The notes beneath the pieces were generated by a model. The model was not told the origin of the DNA, made no database searches, and saw only the letters and a list, made by a program, of their open reading frames with translations. Both the position numbers and the translations under genes were made by a program. Positions 58,290-64,000 of a stretch of 64,000 nucleotides of DNA are shown here, in pieces; position 1 is the stretch's first letter; each line of letters begins with the position of its first letter. The stretch comes from Bryoerythrophyllum caledonicum (lineage: Eukaryota; Streptophyta; Bryopsida; Pottiales; Pottiaceae): NCBI GenBank assembly GCA_963971425.1, contig OZ020514.1:12715218-12779217 (forward strand), written 5' to 3'.

Positions 58290-58760
58290 TAGCGGCGGAG
58301 GGTAGACGCTATGAACGGCGGAGGAGAGAGACTGTAAGCGAAGAGAGAAGGTTTGAGTGGCGGCTGGGAGAGGGTTTGAGCGGCAGCAAGGAGAGAGGGT
58401 TTGAGCGACGACGGGGAGAGGTTGTCAACACGAGGAGAGGGTGTAGGGAGAGGGTTTGAATGGCGTCAAGGAGAGAGGGTTTGAGTGGCGGCAGGGAGAG
58501 GCTATCAACGTGGGGAGAGGGTGTAGGGAGAGGGTTTGAGCGGTGGCAAGGAGAAGGTTTGAGCAGCGGCGGGTAGAGGCTGTTAACGTGGGGAGAGGGT
58601 GTAGGGAGAAAGTTTGAGCGGCGGTGGCGGGGAGAGGCTGTCAATGCGGGGAGAGGATGTAGGGAGAGCGGCGGTTTAGGGGAGAAGCTGTCAACGCTAG
58701 GAGAGGGTGTTGGAGAGGGTTTGAGCGGCGGTGAGGCTAGGGAGAAGGTTTAAGCGACCG
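58290..58760. repeat. purine-rich minisatellite (GAGAGGGTTTGAGCGGC)
   Basis: Units of about 35-70 bases built from GGGAGAGGGTTTGAGCGGC and GCTGTCAACGTGGGGAGAGG, repeated about eight times. Strand bias is strong (purines on plus). Confidence 0.75.
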
Positions 58761-58981
58761 CGGGGAGGGGTTGAGCTGCGTGGAGAGGAGGGGCTGTGTG
58801 GATAGGGATGGAGCGGCCGTGGGTAGAGTGTGTGAGTGGCGGAGGAGAGCTACATCTCAAGCTGCAATTGAACGCTGCCGTAAAGCAACCAAGGGTGTGC
58901 GCGCTCACACCCCCGCACACACCTATCCGCATAAATTAATAAAAGAAAATTTAATATAAAATTAATGCACGTGAACGAAAG

Positions 58982-59035
58982 GCTACACGAGCTCCCCGAG
59001 CTCCCCGAGTTCCCCAAGTTCCCCGAGTTCCCCGC
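58982..59035. repeat. GAGTTCCCC microsatellite
   Basis: GAGCTCCCC and GAGTTCCCC in about six near-perfect 9-10-base units. Confidence 0.7.
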
Positions 59036-59868
59036 GGGCTCTGCGGGCTTTGCGAGGCGAAGCCAAGAAGAGCTAGGAAATTTCAACCTAGTTCCCTTGG
59101 TCACCCATCCAAGTCCTATTCGTTCACCATCTTGCTTAACTTCAAGGTTGCTCAACCACCTCCAACCGGCTTCTACTAACCTTGGTGATGTTCAAGGCTT
59201 GGAAGTTAATATCTTTACACATAATGCTTTGTTTCACAAATGGTTTGTTGCACTGACATCAAGGTATGGTATTTCATTATATGATAGTACAAACACGTAA
59301 GAAAACAAATGAATTACTAAAATATTGGAAGTGGTACACCACTAATGTTGTCTTATGTTTCAAGATGTATGTATAAATTTTAAGTACATGATCAATGTCA
59401 TTTCCAAAAAAAACAAAAACCAAGTTAATAACCATACATTCTACATAGATTTAAAACAATAGTTATCATATATTTTGCATATTATTGAAGTACGTACACA
59501 TATGTAACGCAATATGTAACGCAACATGGAACACAACATGTAACACAACAAACACAAAAATTTAATACCAAAGAGTTAGTAAGATTTTAGCATTTTAAAA
59601 AAAATAAAAATTGGGGGCAAAATCTTCTCGTTTTTGAGTGTTGAGTAGTGCACTTGGCCAAGTGCATAATTGCTTAATTGCGTGTTAGTAGTAGAATTCT
59701 GTAACAAACCATGTGATTTTAGCTATTTGAATCTCTGTAGTTACAATGCGTAGGTGCTGAGATTGAGAAATTGGAGCAAAGCGGTCGGTGTTTTTCTTCA
59801 TACGAAGAAATGTCGCACACTAGGTAAGAATTTTCATCCCCAAAATCAATGACTTCCATCTGGTTACA

Positions 59869-60614
59869 TGCATAATCAGCTCGACTCGAGCTGATTATGC
59901 ACAATTCTTGATACGGGAGCATTGAAAATAGGATATAGGGATGGCAGATTCAGCTCGATTCGAGCTAATTGTGTACTAAAATTGTAAAACTAACCAATCG
60001 TTGAGAAGTTAAGCTAGCCATACCTGTGGCCAAACGAACAAAAATATAAGTAATATATCACACGATAGATTTGCATGAATATCTTTTCTAAAATCACTAT
60101 GACAGTTGGTAATCTAAACAGTAAACCATAAAATGCAACCCGCTAATTGCATGTTTAGCTCGACCCGAGTTAAATGTGCATAATACAGAGGACAATGGCA
60201 TCATTCAAAAATATTAACAGACTGCAATCAAAAGCATCAAACCACTGCATCCGCAAACAGAAGTTTCAGATTCAACTCGAACCGAGTTGAATATCCTTGT
60301 CGACGTTGTGCTCATATATTACTATCTAAGAGTGTGAAAGCCAAACCTCTGGAAAAAAAATTACGATTATTAACTAAATGGTAAAGTCAAATGAGTATTA
60401 ATCGTAAAATCACCTTGAGATTAATAATCTAAACAGTAGACCATATTATGAAATCCTCTTCTTGCACATTTAGCTCAACCCTAGCTGAATGTGCATGAAA
60501 AAAAGTCCTTTTTATTAATTATTAATTAAAAATATAAAGAGATTGCTGAGAAATGCAACATTACACTGAATCCAGAAACGGAAATTACAAATTCAACTCG
60601 AACCGAGTTGAATA
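59869..60614. repeat. E2 palindromes, cluster 3 (six copies)
   Basis: Copies at 59869-59901, 59945, 60148, 60269, 60464 and 60591. The first is perfect: two 16-base arms, TGCATAATCAGCTCGA and its complement, around a single C. They lie upstream of the ParB-like gene. Confidence 0.85.
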
Positions 60615-60713
60615 TGAATGTTAACATTGAACACAGAGATGCCAATCTGAAGTTGTAAAACGAAAGAGAAGCTGACATTGTAAAATTGAATCCTGCAATG
60701 AGGTTGAGGAGCA

Positions 60714-63080
60714 TTGGCGCTACTCGATGGATTCTACGCGCCTTCCAACGTCGCAATTGAATCAGATGACGGGAATGACTCTTCAGTGGGACCATTCTAC
60801 GAAATTTTAGAACCTCAACGGCATGAGGGCTGGTCCCTACAGAACGTCCCAACAACAAACACCCTGGCCCTGGTACACAATTGGGTGGGCGAAGAAAATT
60901 ACCTTCCACCTGCGTTGTTAGACCCGGTCCTCAACGTGGACCACCAGGACAAATGGGTTGTACTGAAGTGTCAATCAGAAACAACCTAGAAGTTCGTATA
61001 CTGCATTCTGATTGACAGCACTAGTGAGTTCTTGAGCCTCGCTCCGTTGCTATCGAGTCTGGAGGACACAATCTTCACGACGATGCTGAAAGGACTTGAA
61101 ATGTTGCAAGATCAAATTTTTTGGGTCACGCCCAATGGACTCCCACTGCGCGCAAAAGCATTGACTTTGAAGATGCGGACTAAAGTTTTCAAGCCGATGA
61201 CAATAAGGCTCACTGAAACACGGAACTTCTCAACTTCAATGGAGCTAGGTGAAGTTTCTCTCAGAACTGAGAGTCAACCAAATATCAGTCAAGGCTCGAC
61301 TGGGAGAAGGACCTCACGCCCAAGCAGAAGTAACCCACGCGGCTCACCACTAGGAGAGGTTGCAAATCCGAGACAACCTAGGCGTTCAGCTGCCACTGAC
61401 ACTCAAAGCCGGAAACCAACACGTGGACAGGAAAAGCCACTAGGAGTAACACATAGCAATTTAGAGGTCAGCATAGCTTCTGCGCTGACTAGTATACTAA
61501 TGGAGCTGAGGCCGCGCGACACCATCAATTACAAAAAGGCCACGGCCGTGTATGAGAAGTTCAGGGCGGAATGCCAAGACTGCTTCATCTTCCCGAACCA
61601 AGCCAAGCGTGAGATCGACATCAACCAGATGTCAAATGCTCCCATTGATTGGACTATCCAGGCCTGGAGCAGAAGGGCGTGGAGTCCATAAAGAACTACT
61701 TGATAAATATGTCAGACAAGTCTACCAAACAAACATTGTGCGTCATGCCCAACACACCTGTAGAACCTACAGGCGATTGGGAAGATATCCGGAAGATGAA
61801 CTTCAAGATCATCAATGGACAACACAGTGTTGCGGCGAGCAAGGCAATGATCGCTAAGAAGAAGGTACTGGAGACAATCCTTAGCCACTTCGGAACGTGG
61901 GACTGCTTTGTGGTGTGGTCACTGGACAAGGAGAAGCTGAGAAGAATTTCAGCGTTCTACAACCGCGTCAACCACTTCTCAATTTTCAAGCCATTGTGGG
62001 CCACGAACATCCTTAGCGCCCAACCAATCTGGCTCAATCTGGGGCGTCCGACACCACCCAAGCCACAGAATACTCCCGGTGGTCGTGGTCGCAATTCCCT
62101 GAACGATAAGAAGTACAGGGTTAGTTGTCCACATTCAACTCGAGTCGAGCTGAGTATGAATATGTTCGGATCCATCATTCTTGTTTACATGTTGAACTGA
62201 TATAATGCTTACTCTTCAGATGCAAATGTTAGCTAGTAAGATAGATTTATTCATATTGTTGACATACATGTTCAGCTCGGCTCGAGCTGAACATGCTTCG
62301 AAGTGCATGCAGTTTAGTTTCCGGAATCTGACATGTTGTTATGAAATAGCAGGAATTCATCGAAGAAGTTCAGCTTTGGTTTGCATGTATCGATGTAAAC
62401 TCGAATATAAGGTCGGCTGGAAAGAAGAAGAAGAGCGATGCTCTTGACCTTCACAACGAAGAGAAGATCATCACCAGATGTCACGACACTTATGCTCTCT
62501 CGAGCGAGTTCATATCGTCATACGCGCAGGGCGAGCTGATTGATGTCAATTCAGCAGACCTCCGCAAGATGAAGGACAAGTCTTCTTGGAAAGCTGCGAA
62601 GGATGGGGTGCTCAACCGGGAATTCTTCAAGTGGCTTGGCAACATGTCGGAGTCCGATCACTCGAAGATGCTTCTCCACATCTTGAATCGCAGCGGAGAA
62701 AAGCGGACGCAGCGATGGCCGAAGCTCGTGATCAAGCAACCTACTTCAGTGTTGGAGAGGTGCTATACTGTGAAGGAGTGGGTTCAGCGGCGCAAGAGAA
62801 AGCAGCTTGTCACGAGGGAGTTGTGCACAATTAAACCCTCCCTTGCTTTCTTTGATGCCGCAGAAATCTTCAGACTGGATCGCTAGAAGCAGCCCAAGAA
62901 GGATTACTTCGTCTCGTCAGCGACGATGCTCGTCCTGCTTAAGCAACCGGGGGGGAGATCTTCTTCACGGAAGGGAAGATGCTTAGGAGCAAGAACAAGA
63001 AGGCTGAAGAGCTCTCTCCCTACATGAAGGCCTTCTTCAAATAGTTTTTGGAGAAGCGGTCCAGCTTCATGAAGTCTGTT
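60714..63080 (+). pseudogene. ParB-like (NGQHSVAAS) protein gene, decayed and cut at its 3' end
   Basis: From ATG 60714 one frame runs through an in-frame TAG (60987) to about 61660. The reading then shifts once near 61650-61690 and continues to about 62116. PIDWTIQAW, VESIKNYLINMSDKSTKQT, FKIINGQHSVAASKAM (about 61800-61850) and ISAFYNRVNHF are visible. NGQH followed by VAAS matches the G-x-H-R/S-x-x-A signature of the ParB/sulfiredoxin fold. An intron (about 62117-62430) holding two palindromes follows, then a last coding stretch to 63080 (LRKMKDKSSWKAAKDGV) with a frameshift and two TAG. A serine/arginine-rich linker (61270-61430) is likely disordered. No methyltransferase is seen before the gene is cut at 63081. 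I recall this family as abundant in Chara; its function is unknown. Confidence 0.6.
62129..62295. repeat. E2 palindromes, cluster 4 (two copies, intronic)
   Basis: Copies at 62129-62158 (CATTCAACTCGAGTCGAGCT) and 62267-62295 (GTTCAGCTCGGCTCGAGCTG), both inside the intron of the ParB-like gene. Confidence 0.8.
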
Positions 63081-64000
63081 GGGGAGCGAAGCTATTTTGT
63101 AAGCAGAAAGTGGTGAGCGGTGAGCGGTGAGCAGATAAATATTGGATTTAGGTAGTAATTTCTTGAGAACTTGATAATATTGGTAGGTTTTTTTTTTAAA
63201 ATGGCTATTAATAAATAAAAATGTGTACTATTTGCGAACTTATCTTATCTTTTAATGTGAAAAACGTATTATCCTATAACCGTGGAAATGGAATTTTTTG
63301 TAACTGCATTTTTACATTCAGAAGGAAAGGGGGATTTTGGGATGATTTGAAAATCCTTCTTTAGCCACATGTTGAATTGAAAATGTTCAAAGTATGCATT
63401 TACTCAATCAATAAGACTATCCCTAACATCCTGATATCTTGACAAGAATTGTTTCAAAGTGTTATCTTCTTCACTTTTATACTCATTACTTTCACTTTGT
63501 ACTGAAATGCAAGGAATAGTAATTCACAAAGTTTTTTATTAGAGTTTGAGGTGAGCCTCATATTAAGATTTATGGACTATTTTTGGAGTCAAGTATAGTA
63601 ATCAAAGAGCCATAATAGAAATTTATAGTGTACAAAGAAGGCCTAGCATCCTAGATAATCCATTATAGGATTCCATACAATGGTAAGATGAAAGTGTAGA
63701 AGAAGTAACTATGGTAAGATGAAACTGTAGAAGAAGTACAAATCGCAATATGTATTGGTGGCCCTTTTAGTCACACCAATGTTTCAATTGAATATGCAAT
63801 GACAAATACAATATATCCAAATGTCAAACCGTTACAACAGTTTGGCACTTGGGTAGAAGAACTTCCAACACGTGCTTGATTTCATTGTAGCTAAAACTTG
63901 GTGCGTGGATAAATTGATCTACCTCAGGAAGAAGATGACATAGTTGAGTAAAAATATAGTACATATGTTTGCGATTTATCCATTGACCACGCTTCCCTAG
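63081..64000. mobile_element. left end of a second E1-type MULE (E3), running off the window
   Basis: GGGGAGCGAAGCTATTTTG followed by GTGGTGAGCGGTGAGCGG resembles the E1 termini (GGGCGAAGCTATCTTG then GCGGTGAG array). The coding pattern of the ParB-like gene stops exactly here. The candidate duplication GAAGTCTGTT (63071-63080) cannot be confirmed inside the window. The rest to 64000 is AT-rich and non-coding. Confidence 0.6.

Larger units (their letters stand above)
57462..59686. mobile_element. 2.2-kb non-autonomous inverted-repeat element with 3-bp duplication
   Basis: The ends are inverted copies of AACACGCAATTAAGCAATTA continuing into TGCACTTGGCCA. They are flanked by AGT (57459-57461 and 59687-59689), and the neighbouring tandem unit (ATAGTAGTAGAATTC) shows the unoccupied form. 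The inside has no transposase, but a purine-rich GAGAGGGTTTGAGCGGCGG array (58300-58760) and short CCCCGAGTT repeats. The 3-bp duplication suggests a CACTA- or Harbinger-like driver; the termini match neither clearly. Confidence 0.75.
43480..63080. mobile_element. cargo region E2: DUF7869-like and ParB-like genes sharing one palindrome family
   Basis: The left gene reads leftwards (44543-51033) and the right gene reads rightwards (60714-63080), the same divergent plan as E1. The same imperfect palindrome is scattered from 43768 to 62295 in non-coding DNA of both genes and nowhere else in the window. That is the main reason to treat them as one element. I cannot identify the left terminus, and the right part is cut by another element at 63081. 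Three further insertions lie inside. Confidence 0.5.

Noticed and set aside
60526-60909. Minus-strand protein antisense to the ParB-like gene
   Set aside because: The plus strand has the recognisable family pattern; the minus frame is its shadow.
1-64000. tRNA or rRNA genes
   Set aside because: I saw no cloverleaf with both A and B boxes and no conserved rRNA sequence; only one isolated B-box-like stretch at 29880.
1-64000. Bacterial contamination suggested by ParB and methylase motifs
   Set aside because: Introns, plant-type telomere words, LINEs, hAT and MULE elements surround these genes on one contig.

Overview
The window looks like nuclear DNA of a charophyte alga, most likely Chara or a close relative. 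The reasons are plant-type TTTAGGG repeats, genes split by GT-AG introns, AT-rich filler, a 200-base run of N, and several protein types (a MULE transposase with a GFMADS motif, NGQHSVAAS proteins, DUF7869 proteins, PHD-tailed gypsy polyproteins) that I associate from memory with Chara. No search was run. I recognise no host housekeeping gene. Nearly everything is nested mobile DNA and its cargo.

Nesting, outermost first. A Ty3/gypsy fossil (about 940-43226) was hit at 1436 by a 37-kb insertion with hAT ends: CAGGG termini and an 8-bp target duplication, TTGGTGAC, at 1428-1435 and 38414-38421. This giant hAT (1436-38413) carries a hAT transposase (1943-5006), a RING protein (5561-7858), two copies of an unrecognised accessory protein family (7892-8643 and 14237-15469) and an intact protein-kinase-like gene (35934-37427). 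Every gene block starts next to a cluster of CGGACGGCC motifs. Inside it are three copies of an RNase H-bearing LINE. One of these was split by a 14-kb Mutator-like element, here called E1 (16377-30330; inverted ends with GCGGTGAG arrays, 10-bp target duplication TGCATGGGAG).

E1 holds two divergent genes: a MULE transposase (25358-29610) and a gene that reads as a ParB-fold domain followed by a beta-class N4/N6 DNA methyltransferase (17196-22730). Its introns and spacers carry 14 copies of one 22-bp palindrome.

Right of the gypsy fossil lies a second cargo region, E2 (about 43480-63080). A DUF7869-like gene runs left (44543-51033) and a ParB-like NGQHSVAAS gene runs right (60714-63080). E2 carries about 19 copies of a different palindrome, of the form TTCAGCTCGA/TCGAGCTGAA, again only in non-coding DNA. 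It is interrupted by an LTR-like element (45806-49650), a solo-LTR-like repeat (about 54073-54540) and a 2.2-kb inverted-repeat element (57462-59686). It is cut at 63081 by the left end of another E1-type MULE that leaves the window.

The most interesting reading is that two unrelated elements each pair a ParB-fold protein with their own dispersed palindrome, one with a bacterial-type DNA methyltransferase fused on, while the hAT carries kinase and RING cargo. The link between ParB-fold proteins and palindromes is inference from co-occurrence. The element boundaries rest on terminal repeats and target duplications that can be read directly.
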